The position numbers and the translations under genes were made by a program. 64,000 bases of DNA from Perilla frutescens (Eukaryota > Streptophyta > Magnoliopsida > Lamiales > Lamiaceae): the NCBI GenBank assembly GCA_026008535.1, contig BRKX01000004.1:34848501-34912500 (forward strand). The letters are read 5' to 3'. The notes under the pieces were generated by a model. That model searched no databases, had not been told where the DNA came from, and was given only the letters and a program-made list of their open reading frames with translations. Below are positions 22,905 to 33,854 of the stretch, in pieces (position 1 is the first letter of the stretch; every line of letters starts with the position of its first letter).

Positions 22905-22913
22905 TTTCCCGCC
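22905..22913 (+). promoter_or_regulatory. E2F-type site in the ASY3 upstream region
   Basis: TTTCCCGCC matches the E2F consensus TTTSSCGC. An ACGT-core motif, GACGTCAC, lies 30 bp upstream. Both sit in the short stretch between the MITE-like element and the presumed leader exon. Regulation is inferred from the motif alone. Confidence 0.45.
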
Positions 22914-23335
22914 TCATTTTTCCATTTCGCTCTTCCTCCAATAATTCTTCGATCCCAATTCCCACACACATACTATTTCCGGAAAAATTATTGCTTCAGC
23001 ATGGACGGATTTACCTGTAAGAAACCATTCTAGCTTATCGGCTTTTAGTTTTGATTCATCTAATTTCCCTTTTCTATTATTTTTCATTTTGAACTTCTCT
23101 GCATCTATTTCGAACTTGAAATTTCTGCTAAAATCTCAGATCTAAAGGTTTTTTTGATAGCCCTAGCTGCCCCGAATTTGAGATTTCAGGGCTAAACCGC
23201 TTGATCTCTGTGTAATTCTACTTATTTCTCTGCTGATTTCTCTTTTCCTTTTTGTGCTAGTAATTTATGTTCCTGAAAAATATGTAGGAGCCGAAGATTT
23301 ACTGAGATATAGCAAACTCTGTTGAGACGTTGGAA

Positions 23336-26300
23336 ATGGATGTTGGTAGACAGACCGATCTTCAGGAGGTGAGTTTCTGCATGCTACCTTTAATCCGACA
23401 TTGATCATAGATTAATTTTTTACCTACTGTGTAATTCATGCTTATTTTGATCGGCCAATTCCAGAACCTTTCATCTAAACCCTTAAAAAGTAATAAGTAA
23501 CTTTTCTAGAAATGGATCTGGTTCATTTTACCCATACTCTTATTTTATAATCTCAGCTTGTTCAGCTCTTTCATTGGTTCGTATAGAGTTTATGAAGATA
23601 GAAACCTTATTGGATTTATCTACTTTAACATGTTAGGAACGAATGAGGGATCGTCGGAGTCTTAGCAGCAACTACCGGTACTGCAGCCAATCCAGGAAGA
23701 TGTCTGTTGGAGTTCTTGTTGATTCTATTTCCAAGGCCAACACTAAAGATCCCCAGGAACCAGGCCCCCCTATTACTGAAACTGAAACTTATAGCAAAAG
23801 GAATGTTGTCAAAGATCGTGAAGGGCATACTCCACTTATGGAAAAACATGAGATAGTGGAACCGAAGGATGCCTCCCCTTGGGTTTCCACCAGATCTTTC
23901 AACCCAAAAGTTTCTTCTTCAGTTGCAGTTCAAGATACAGAACGTACTCCAAGTTTTCCAGCCACCAGAAGAACACGTCCCAGATCAAAGCTATTAGAGA
24001 AAGTATCTGCATCCCATTCTCTCAAGTTTTTTCCTGCTAAGTCTGGCTTAGGATCTGATATATGTAGACATAAGAATTTTGGTAAAGATATCCGTTCCAT
24101 GGATGCTGGGAAGGTTGATGATGCAGAAAACATGGAGAATCTGGTACATTCAACTGAACAAGGAGTTCGGCTGGAAAAAGAACAAGTACAAGGTAAAGAT
24201 AGGACAACAGAAACTGGGGGCCATGAAACTCTGAGGATGAAGCTTTGGGAGATCTTAGGAAATGCTTCTTCACCAAACAAGCATCTCCCCAGTCTTCAGT
24301 GTCAGGAGTTGCATCTGGATCAAGAGAGGAACAAGAAGCAGAGTCCTATTGAAAAGATAAACCTGAATTCAGACACTATTGAAAGTGATTCTCAAACACA
24401 TATTTTCACAAGGCCAATGACTCGCTCTTTAACCCGGAGGAAAGATTCCACTAGAAAACAAAGTAAAAACAGTGAAGCCACGAAATCTATCGACAGAAAT
24501 GACTGTCAGCGAAAGAGAATATTCTCATTCAAAGGAGATCGGTCTGGGGGGTTATATGATAATTCCAATGATGGTTCTTTACCTAGTAAGAGAAAAAAGA
24601 TTCTGGGAATGAGCTTTGGACCAGAAACTCATCAGGGTGTTAAGCCTAAAAATGTAGAGGAGAGACAGCAATTGGAAAAAAGCAGATCAATACCAGCTGT
24701 GGAGAAATTGATGGTGCATAAGAATAAAGTTTCCAATGCTAGCAGTTGTAGTGGCAGGAGAAATGACGTAATTGATGAGCCAAAAAAGGGTACCAAGAAT
24801 AATACTTCATTTGAGTCTTCTCTTAATGCGATGACGGATCAGAGGGATGTGGAGCAGTCAATGGATATTGAAACTTCAAAGAAGAATCAGCAAGAAGACA
24901 TATCTGATTCTCTTTTAAAAAAGAAAAGGAACTCTGTGCAGGATCCTTCAACCCCTCCTTCCGAGATCAAGTCACGTGGCAGTTTACCGAAAAAGGGTAC
25001 CAAGAATAATAGTTTGTTTGAGTCTCCTCTTAATACGATGACAGATCAGAGGGATGTGGAGCAGTCAATGGATATTAAAACTTCAAAGAAGAATCAGCAA
25101 GAAGACATATCTGATTCTCTGTTAAAAAAGAAAAGGAACTCTGTGCATGATCCTTCTACCCCTCCTTCGGAGATCAAGTCACGTGGCAGTTTACCGAAAA
25201 GTAAGCAGGAAGAACTTCATGGTCAAGGTCCTGCTGAGAAAATATTTAACACAACAAACATACGAAGTTTTAAAAGCTTGCTAAGTCCAAAATCAGCTGA
25301 ATGCAGACCAGATGTGCAACAGGAACCATCCGTATCCTTACTTTCAGCACAAAAATTAATTAAGTGGCACTTGTCATGACAGCCGTTATTACATTGTTGT
25401 ACACATCTTACTATTCCTTAATAAATTTTAAGGTTGGTAGATACAAACAAAACAATAGCCCTAAGAGTAGTTTCCTTGTGAAACCAAGCATTGTAATGGA
25501 TGAAGATGGTGATAACCGGATCTCCAAATCATCTACTGATGAGATGGATTCAGAGAGCTCTGAAGATGAATCTCATAAAGGTTTTATGCCTCGACCTAGT
25601 ATTATGTATTTTTATGGATCTATGTTCCATTTATTTGCTTTACCCTCTAGAGATGGAGTCTAAATCTATTACATCTCCTTCCTGAGTGATAGTGAGTGTG
25701 CTGGACACATTCATGATTATGCTCTAAAATATGCAATGTCTTCCTTTATAGAAATTTTGTTAGGTTGTTTCGCTTCATTAGTAAGTTGCAGTTTCACAAG
25801 TCAAGCATTCTTGTTTTGTTTGCATCACATTAATATTATGAAATGGATATGCAGATTACAGGGAATCAGAGGAATTATCTCCTGAAATCCGTATATCTGA
25901 GAACATTCTACCTGATTCCAATAAAAGTCATGACAATGACAAAGATGTTGGAGTGATTGGATCTAGTCCTGCTTCAGATTCATTAAAAGGTTTATTAATT
26001 CTAGCAAAAAAATTATACTTCTTCCAAAAGTGTGCTTTCTTATTGCATCTGTCTGTTTTTCGATTTATATTTTTCCTTACATGCTTGTAACCTCTTTCCC
26101 ATTTGCAAAAACGAGAAGGGGTACATGATGCTAGTAAGCTTGAAATGTACTTGGAAGAGAATCACGGGGATGATTTGACCAGGTATTCCTGTCTCTGCTA
26201 AGTAAAGAAAATAATATGAGGAACTGGCTATTCCAATGTTGTTGCTTTTTTTTTTTTTTTTTTTTATGAAACTTAGGGCTGTAGCGCTATTTACTATGGC

Positions 26301-29119
26301 TCTGGCTCATATTAAAACCAAACTGAAGTCAATAAGTAGCAGAAGGTCTGCTGATATTTTGCGGGCTGCTGTTGAGGAAATATTCTTTCGATTGCAGAAT
26401 GCTGAATCTCTTATTAAAACAGACATGTAAGTGCTCAAATCATAGGATTTTTTTTAGTATTTAAAAATAATAATAGATTGCGTATCCAAGGTTTTTTCTC
26501 TTGAGCGTGATGCTTGTGGATCCAGGGTAAAGCTGGCCAATCTGAGTCATTCAACAAGCAAACAGCTGGAAACTAGATTTCAAGGTGCGTTTTCTGGGAA
26601 CTTAGCTTGATAAGTTGAGCAAGTAAACGGGGCAATCCTATACTATATTAGACCTAACTGCATATATGCTTAGATGATGGCAGTTCCTGCTTTAGCAGGC
26701 CTGATTAATTTCAAGGTGTGTTCAATGTAGCAGGGTAACTTGATCTAGTTTTTAGTCTTCTTGGACCAATTGATGTTACCTTACATGTATCCATCTTGAA
26801 GCTTAAAAAGTTTATAGTGGTTGCTTAAAAAGGATGGGGCTTTTAACCTGCCCATTGCTATCAGCTATTAGGTGCTCACCAAAGTAATAGTGGAATCAAT
26901 ATTACGCCTTCTATTAGCATTTTTTTACCTGTTCTCAGTATAGATTGACTGGCCAGTGGCCACTAATGTAGCTTGATATGGCCTAGAGGATCCAGGGAAG
27001 GGAATGGTAGATAAACAGAAAGTTAGGATCTACATTTATGTAAAAGGTCAAAATCATTCAGTAACAACAATTATTTCATTTGCCACGGGATAATATTTTA
27101 TAAACATTTTTAGAATGATTAGCTGAAATGCATGATTATGGACTTACTAGAACTCACTAGGACTACCTAGGATTATTCACTTCTTCTCTTCCGACACATA
27201 TTAAGCATCAACGTGGCAGGTGATTATGTGGACCCTAAGTACTACACTTGGCTTTGTGACCTTGGTCATTGCATCAGTTCAATAATGCAACCTGTTAACT
27301 CTAATTAGGCTAAGTAAAATATCAATGACTAAGATTCTGTAGTTATATCTTTTTTGGCTGACAACAATTAAGTTTATCAGCAAATAGACTTCATAGAAGA
27401 ATCAAACAATCTCTACGAAAGAACTAGAATTCATTTACACGACTTTGTTGCTTTCACTGTAAAATGGAACTCTGTTGGCTTTACACTCTCAGATGTCATT
27501 CTACCATTTTGATGGAGTTCTCAGAGATAGATTACGCTTAAATGCTTAATCAACAACTGCAAATCTCTTCCCAACCAATCGACTGTTGAACTAACCATCC
27601 ACCTTCTAGAATTCCTGGCTTTCAACTGGCTGTTGGGGTTAGCTGCCTCTTCTGAACATTAAAATTAGTTTCTTTCTGCACAATGCTACTATAAGTATGT
27701 ACAACCCATTTTCTAAGTACATTAGGGCCCAACCTGCAATATGTAGTCCACCAAAATTCTTTCATGGAGATTACTGTAACTTCAATTCTCTAGGGCATGG
27801 AAGGTATTTGGGAAGCACATGCCAGTTTCTTTTGAATTTCTAGTCTTCATGTATTCCTATCTGTCTTACAGAAAAACAGGAAGAGTTGCTTGGAATACAT
27901 AAAAGATTCAAAGCAGAGGTTGAGCAGCACCTTCAGGATTGTGGCGGCCTAATTGAAGATCTAGAAGAGCATCAGATTGAGCTCAAAAGATCTGTGGAAA
28001 AGCAAAGTATGAATATTCTAACTCTTAGGAAATATCTCTTTTAATTTGGTATACTTTCCCAAGCAAGTCATGCGCTAAGTCTGTGATGTTTGACAAGTTT
28101 AAACTTATTTATTTTATTTTATTTTATTTTTCTCTTTGTCTCTGCATGAAATAGGCGTTCATATCCTAATGGAATGTAGTTTAGTCAAAACATAAAATAG
28201 AACCAACAAGTTAATTAAATCAACCAAACGTTTATTTTTAACCTGTAAGCTTGTTGTGGAACTGTAAATCCAGTCTTTAAGGTGCATTTCCTGAATCTGT
28301 AAGAACCTTTAGCAACTTCAAGCATGCTGTTCTTTTTTTCCTACAATAAAAAACTGAAGAAGGAAATCATACCAAGCTTCAATTCCCTAATGTTAACCAA
28401 CAAATATGACCTACAACTCTTTACTTTTTTTAATCTATTATAAACACGGTTTACAGCATAAATGTGCCAGGGGTAGGGGGGGAGAGGGAATGTTTTTTTA
28501 CTTGATCTTGATATCACTGCACGTGTCCTGTCTAAATCAGAACTGAATGGTTTTTATATGATACAATTTCCTCTGAAGCATTATCCTTGAGTTAAGCAAA
28601 ATAAAAGCTAGGAGACAACCCTTCTATCTGTTAATTTACTTGTTAAACTGTAACAATAGATTTTAAAAATCATGAACTGATGTTGTTTATCATGTAACAT
28701 CTACTTCACTGAGCTTGGACATACACTGATCTACGTTTGTTGCTGATTGACTTCCTTAGAAGCAGCACATAAGAAGTTTCTATCACAAGTGGAGCAAGAA
28801 ATCAATGCTCAACTCGATGATGCTGAATGCAGAATCATGGCTGTCGAGAAGGTGAGTTAAATTTATTTGGAATTTGAAATTTTATGGTTGTGAGGTATTG
28901 CAGGGTATTCCGATTGTTTTGGTGGAATGTGTCATTTGAATAAAGACCCTTGACTGATAATTACATGCAGGCTAGCTATCTTGTGTTCCAAAAGATTGAT
29001 GAAAATTAATGGTAAAGCAAAATAACCTTTGAATTTTGATTTCACAGATGGCTAAGGAAAAGATGCTTCAGCTAAAAGTTGGGGTGGCAGAGTGCTTGAA
29101 ACATGGTGGATTGAGTTGA
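23336..29119 (+). CDS. ASY3: Meiotic chromosome axis protein ASY3-like
   Basis: Ten coding exons can be joined in frame: 23336-23368, 23637-25363, 25459-25580, 25855-25989, 26116-26182, 26277-26426, 26526-26584, 27872-28006, 28760-28851, 29048-29119. They total 2,592 nt, or 863 residues. The N-terminus (RRSLSSNYRYCSQSRKMSVG) and the C-terminal coiled coil (VALFTMALAHIKTKLKSI and following) match the plant ASY3 family, an axis protein that works with ASY1 in meiotic crossover formation. The middle is long, polar and Lys/Ser-rich, as in the family. The start gives MDVGRQTDLQE before the conserved block; Met at 23643 is the alternative. A spliced leader exon probably lies near 22950-23020. The exon-3 donor GTGGCA and exon-4 donor GTTTTA are weak, so those borders are the least certain. 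The protein carries a 69-residue tandem repeat. Confidence 0.85.
24780..25193 (+). repeat. In-frame 207-bp tandem duplication in the ASY3-like gene
   Basis: Copy 1 is 24780-24986 and copy 2 is 24987-25193, with a period of exactly 207 bp (69 codons). Each begins PKKGTKNN and ends IKSRGSL. The two copies differ at only a few bases, so the duplication is recent and keeps the frame. Confidence 0.92.
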
Positions 29120-30383
29120 GACTTGAGACAAGCATTGGTATTATAAGTTGGCCAATTACGCTACTGTAAATCCTTATTTTACACCTTAAAAGCACTTCAT
29201 ATTCATTTGTCGAGACAGCCAGCTTTTTGAAGACTGGCCAATTTGTTGTTTTTATTTGCTATATTTTAGTGGAGAAGGGATATATGTTGACTTGAGATTA
29301 TAAAAGGTTATTAATAGCATACATATATAGAAATCAACCCTTTAGTGGTTATTATTGGCAATATATTAGCAAATTAAGTGATGCTTGGATCTCTCTCTCT
29401 CTCTCTCTCTCTCTTGAGGTATTGTTATAAGTAGGAGTTGGATGTAGGGATATCAATCGGGCAGCTTGCTCGATTTTGGGTCAGTTCTGTTGTTGGGTTA
29501 TTCGGTTCGGGTCAATTCGAACTAGATTTTATTCGGGTTGTAAATTCTTAGTCCTATTTCTAACCCTTCGGTTTCCGGGCTAGCCATCGGGCTAAAAAGT
29601 TTACAAAAAAACTTTAACATGTATAAATTTGTCAATTCATGTCGCTTAAACTTCTAATTTTAGCAAATTAACATTAAATATAATATAACTCATCACTAAT
29701 TAATTAAATAAACCATTTAAATTTTAGCAATTATATTTTTAGTCCTTAAATTAAATTACATCAAACTTAAAATTTCAATAGTAAATCACAATATAAAGCT
29801 AGACAATAAAAATTCGGGCAATTTGGGTCAACTCATTTATTTTCCGCCTATCAAATTATTCGGTTTGGCTCACTTAGGGTTAAATTATGTTCGGGATAGA
29901 ATTTTGTGGCCCTAATCCTTTTTTTTTTTGCTATTCAGGTAAATCCATTGATTTTGGACTGAATTGACATTCATAGTTGGATGGAAATGAAATAGTGACT
30001 GGTGAGGGTGGGGATGTAGATAAGGAGACATAGATGTACCAAACCATGGTGTGAAGTTGCTAGAGACATGTAATAAAATAAAGTAGGGAGGGAGACAAAA
30101 GAAGAGGGATTGGCACGTGAAGTGAATGGTTTATCACGTGAAAAAAAAATGGTATGGGAGAGAGTGGGGCTTTGCTCAATGGTAATGCATTGCTTGGCTA
30201 CGGCACTTGAAATTGAAAATAAAGGAAAGTGACAACTCTTCATTCATTAAAATTCAACAGAGCCTCCCAATCCAAATATGTATATTTCTTTTCTTCATCA
30301 CCAACAAAGACTTCCTGCACTATATATATATATATACATACATACATACATAAAGCAATTAAGCTGTGTTAGCTGTTGCTTCA
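29120..30383. other. ASY3 3' flank and bHLH upstream region
   Basis: No gene is visible. The stretch holds a (CT)n microsatellite at about 29391-29414 and a segment at about 29445-29915 with repeated CGGGC/GGGTC words at both ends (possibly an old transposon, not proven). A mainly non-coding stretch of about 450 bp precedes the bHLH start. A (TA)n run at about 30321-30336 lies 50 bp before that start and may serve as TATA region or leader. Confidence 0.5.
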
Positions 30384-31325
30384 ATGGATTCACCAAACCA
30401 TCATAAAATAAACACCTTCAGCTCGATTGCGAGTCACAAACACAAGCATCACAGAGAGACATCCTTAGAGTCTAATACACCATGCACATCTGCCTACTCA
30501 AAAACAACACAAGACTCGGAATCTCATTCCAATGTATGGCTATATAATCACAGATTAGAGTTTTGCATGCTTCTCCTTCAACAACCTCAATGACATTACT
30601 TTATGTGTGTGTGTGTGTGTGTACATATATATTCTTTCATCAACATTTCACACACATGTTTCTTGCAGGATGATGATCGATCTTACAATGTTAATGCATC
30701 GATGAAGAGGAAACGAGTAGCTCAAGTGCATCACCTATCTCAGAAGGTCAGTTTTGTTCTCTAATTGAATCCCAAATAACAATGATGTATTCATTGATAG
30801 TTCTGAAATGTTTCTTAACAGAGGGGTGGAGATAAAATCAGTAAGAGATTGCGGGCTTTACGTAGCCTCATACCTAATTGCACCAAGGTCATAATTTTGT
30901 ACATATTAGAAAAATAGACAACTTTGCAAGAAATTATTTCAAGAACCCTCTCTAAGTTAGTTGCATTTTATCTTCCAGATTGATAAAGCTTCTGTTCTTG
31001 ATGAAGCTATTGAGTACCTAAAATTACTTCAGCTTCAGTTACAGGTGACCTTCAGTTCATGAACAAATACAGGAATTATATGAAGCAACTTGTATTAACA
31101 TTATTACCTTTCTCACAGATCATGCCATTTTTTGCTGGATTGTGTGTGCCACCAACACAGATGATTTTACCAACCCAATACCCTATAATAGGCTGCAGTG
31201 CTATTGATTTGAGATTTGGTTTACCTTTTGCTGGATATGGAACCCGATTTCAGATGCCGTTGCCAATGAATGCACGACTACCTGTAGCATCAGCATCGCT
31301 ACAAAGATCAGCACAACAACCATGA
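30384..31325 (+). CDS. PIF-type bHLH protein with atypical basic region
   Basis: Five exons, all phase 0: 30384-30533, 30669-30746, 30822-30887, 30979-31044 and 31119-31325, giving 188 residues. The helix-loop-helix (LRALRSLIPNCTKIDKASVL then DEAIEYLKLLQLQLQ) belongs to the PIF/SPT/ALC group of plant bHLH factors, and intron positions cut the domain as in that group. The basic region is KRKRVAQVHHLSQKRGGDK: the usual Glu after LS is Gln, and two of the following arginines are glycines, so E-box binding should be poor. The protein may act by dimerising with other bHLH factors. The tail (MPFFAGLCVPPTQM) resembles the segment after the helix in this group. The exon-1 donor GTATGG was chosen to keep the frame and is the least sure; the N-terminus could differ. 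Confidence 0.75.
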
Positions 31326-31517
31326 TAAAAGATGCACAATCACTGAGTCCGTTTTAGACTTCTAACACGGGATGCAACTTTGGTCGAGCTACATTGTCCG
31401 TTACTTGGTAGTTTGTATTAACTTAAGAATTCATGTAAGATATGATATTAATTAGCAAAGATTCATAATGCTAGGTCCTAACTCAGTTTCAAGAGTAAAA
31501 TCCAACTTCATACCGGT

Positions 31518-33656
31518 TCAGAGTGATGAAAGAGGAAGGGATAGATCCACCTGCAGATACCGATCCTTCATCTCTGAGAGCAATATTTTCAGGATTTCTT
31601 GTATTTTTTCAAACTCGGAATGTGTTGTATCTCTGGCATCAAATACATGAGTGCGATGACCTATCTGTATCCAACTGTTACCCGGTTTCTTTCTTAAACC
31701 TCTCTCCTTTATTAGAGCTCTAACCCTTGAGGCATCTTTCCATCTCTTTGTGGATGCATACATATTGGAGATGAGGATATGGTATCCAGAGTCGTGGAAC
31801 TTATCTTCGACATCAAGAAAATCCACGTTCTGCATCACATTGTGGAGTCGACATGCAGAAAGCAAGCATCCCAGAACATTAGCATCTGGTTCCTCAGGCA
31901 TTGCCCTGATGAAGCTACATGCATCATTAATGTGGCCTGCTCTACCAAGCAGGTCTACCATGCACGAGTAGTGTTCCGTGTTGGGTCGTATACCATAATC
32001 AACGATCATGGAACGATACAGGGTCTGGCCCTCGTCTACTAGGCCTGCATGACTGCATGCAGAGAGGAGTCCTACAAAAGTTGCTTTGGTTGGCTTCATT
32101 GCCAAGGATTTGATTTCATCAAAGAGCACCAGTGCTTGCTTGGCATAACCATGAAATCCGTAGGAAGAAATGAGTGTATTATACGAAATGATATCCTTCG
32201 CCACCATTTTATCGAAGACCTTAAGTCCATGCCAGAGGTATCCGCATTTACAGTACATGTCAATAATCGAGTTGCAGACTGAAACAACCGTGTCAAGGCC
32301 GTTCCTAATCGCATGGCAGTGAATTTCCAAGCCCTGCTTATGTGCCCCCATTTTGGTGCATATTGGAAGGATGCTCATCAAAGTGATGGAATTTGGTATA
32401 AATTTGGATTCCCACATCTTCCTAAAGATTGCGAGTGCCATACCATAGTTTTCAACAGAAACATTCCCAGAAATCGCAGAATTCCAAATCATAAGGTCCC
32501 AATCCGACCAGATGCTCAAGAGAACTTCAGTTTCTCCAGTTAATCCACAGAGGGAGTACATGTCTATCAGTGCACTGCCAACGACAACATCAGAGTCGAA
32601 CCCTCGTTTCAAGATAAAGCCATGCATCACTTTCCCCTCTTGTGATAAGTTGAGTTTGCCAAGTGCGGGAAGAATACTTGCGACAACCATTCCGCTGGGA
32701 ATAACACCCCAACTGATCATCTCTGCGTAGAGCTCGAGACTCCTCGTGTACTGTGAATTCTGTGAATAACCAGCTATTAACGTTCTCCAAGAAACATCGT
32801 CTCTGTAATGCATGCTGCAAAATATGGTGTGAGCTTGCTGAGTATCCCTCAACTTACAGTACATATCGATCGTAGCATTGGAAACAAACAGATCATCATG
32901 GAAACCACTCTTCAAAGCAGAGGCTTGCAGAGCCATTCCCATTTGCCTGGCTTCGAGCCGGCCACAAGCAGGAAGAATAGCAGCCATGAGAGCTGAATCA
33001 GGATGCTGGCCGCCGACCCTCATCATCATACTGAACAAGCGCAGAGCTTGGAGCTCCTGGCCTTGGTGTACGGTTCCACATATCATAGCAGTCCAAGAAG
33101 GCAAGTCCCTTTCCTTCAGAGGCATTTCATCGAAAACATGGCGGGCATCATCCAAGCTTCCACATTTGGCAAACATGTCTATGAGGGCACATTTAGTGTA
33201 GACATTGGGCTTAAAGCAGCGATGGAGCTCCGCGAATTGGATCAATCCATGCACCTTTCTGACCTCCTCCAGCGACCTGCACGCCTTCAAAACAAGCGGG
33301 CACGTATAGTTATCGGGTACAAAAGCAAGCATAGACACGAGGTGTGTGAACAAGTTAAGTGCTTCAGAAAAGAGACAAGAGTCGAGATGGGCTCGCAGAA
33401 TAGCATTGCAGGCAAATGCAATGCTGTGGTGGCTGTGGGCGGAGGAGGGGCGGAGCTTGCTGAAGACAAGCATGGCTTCATGCAGACTGCCGGAACCAGC
33501 GTAGACTTGCACCAAGTCCAAGAGTGAGTCTGTGTCATGGCCATGGCCACGGGTGAGCAGCAGAGCATGCAGCCTTCTGCCTTCCTCTAAATTAGGTTTC
33601 TTCACAAGAGATTTCAGAGTCAGAGCTACCAATCGCCGCATTGCATCATTCATCAA
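31518..33656 (-). CDS. PLS-class pentatricopeptide repeat protein (E subgroup)
   Basis: An intronless frame of 712 residues. About fifteen helical PPR units follow one another from roughly residue 40 to 590, with typical phrases such as NVYTKCALIDMFAKCGSLDDA, DVVVGSALIDMYSLCG and YSCMVDLLGRAGHINDA. A C-terminal E/E+ region (LISNMYASTKRWKDASRVR, KKPGNSWIQIG) completes it; there is no DYW domain. Members of this class bind organellar RNA and often specify C-to-U editing sites, with a deaminase supplied by partners. The N-terminus is basic and may be an organelle transit peptide. The gene converges on the bHLH gene with only 192 bp between the stop codons. Start: MMNDAM, the first in-frame Met; upstream is an AT repeat. 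The exact target is unknown. Confidence 0.9.
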   Translation of the reverse strand: MMNDAMRRLVALTLKSLVKKPNLEEGRRLHALLLTRGHGHDTDSLLDLVQVYAGSGSLHEAMLVFSKLRPSSAHSHHSIAFACNAILRAHLDSCLFSEALNLFTHLVSMLAFVPDNYTCPLVLKACRSLEEVRKVHGLIQFAELHRCFKPNVYTKCALIDMFAKCGSLDDARHVFDEMPLKERDLPSWTAMICGTVHQGQELQALRLFSMMMRVGGQHPDSALMAAILPACGRLEARQMGMALQASALKSGFHDDLFVSNATIDMYCKLRDTQQAHTIFCSMHYRDDVSWRTLIAGYSQNSQYTRSLELYAEMISWGVIPSGMVVASILPALGKLNLSQEGKVMHGFILKRGFDSDVVVGSALIDMYSLCGLTGETEVLLSIWSDWDLMIWNSAISGNVSVENYGMALAIFRKMWESKFIPNSITLMSILPICTKMGAHKQGLEIHCHAIRNGLDTVVSVCNSIIDMYCKCGYLWHGLKVFDKMVAKDIISYNTLISSYGFHGYAKQALVLFDEIKSLAMKPTKATFVGLLSACSHAGLVDEGQTLYRSMIVDYGIRPNTEHYSCMVDLLGRAGHINDACSFIRAMPEEPDANVLGCLLSACRLHNVMQNVDFLDVEDKFHDSGYHILISNMYASTKRWKDASRVRALIKERGLRKKPGNSWIQIGHRTHVFDARDTTHSEFEKIQEILKILLSEMKDRYLQVDLSLPLSSL

Positions 33657-33665
33657 CCCTTATAA

Positions 33666-33667
<2 letters not shown>

Positions 33668-33699
<32 letters not shown>
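33668..33699. repeat. (AT)n microsatellite upstream of the PPR gene
   Basis: About 15 AT dinucleotides lie 12 bp from the PPR start codon, within its leader or promoter. Length variation here could serve as a marker. Confidence 0.85.
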
Positions 33700-33700
<1 letters not shown>

Positions 33701-33854
33701 CAACATCAAAAACAACTAACTATTTTTAAATTTCGCTGGTATAATACAAAGACATCGTCATTCATCAATCAAATATACAATTTTACAAGGAGGTTACATT
33801 GTGCATTAAATCAACTGCCTTCATATCTTATCTATCCGTTCACATAAAATAAAA

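Noticed and set aside
29445..29915. Possible hAT-type element with TAGGGATATCAATCGGGC at its left end
   Set aside because: The right end (GTGGCCCTAA) matches only loosely and I could find no 8-bp target duplication; kept only as repeat-like sequence.
29971..30243. 90-codon minus-strand frame before the bHLH gene
   Set aside because: No family features; it lies in the presumed bHLH promoter and ends in low-complexity sequence.
32049..33527. Several plus-strand frames of 60-174 codons opposite the PPR gene
   Set aside because: They are antisense shadows of the long PPR frame, which has strong repeat-family content.
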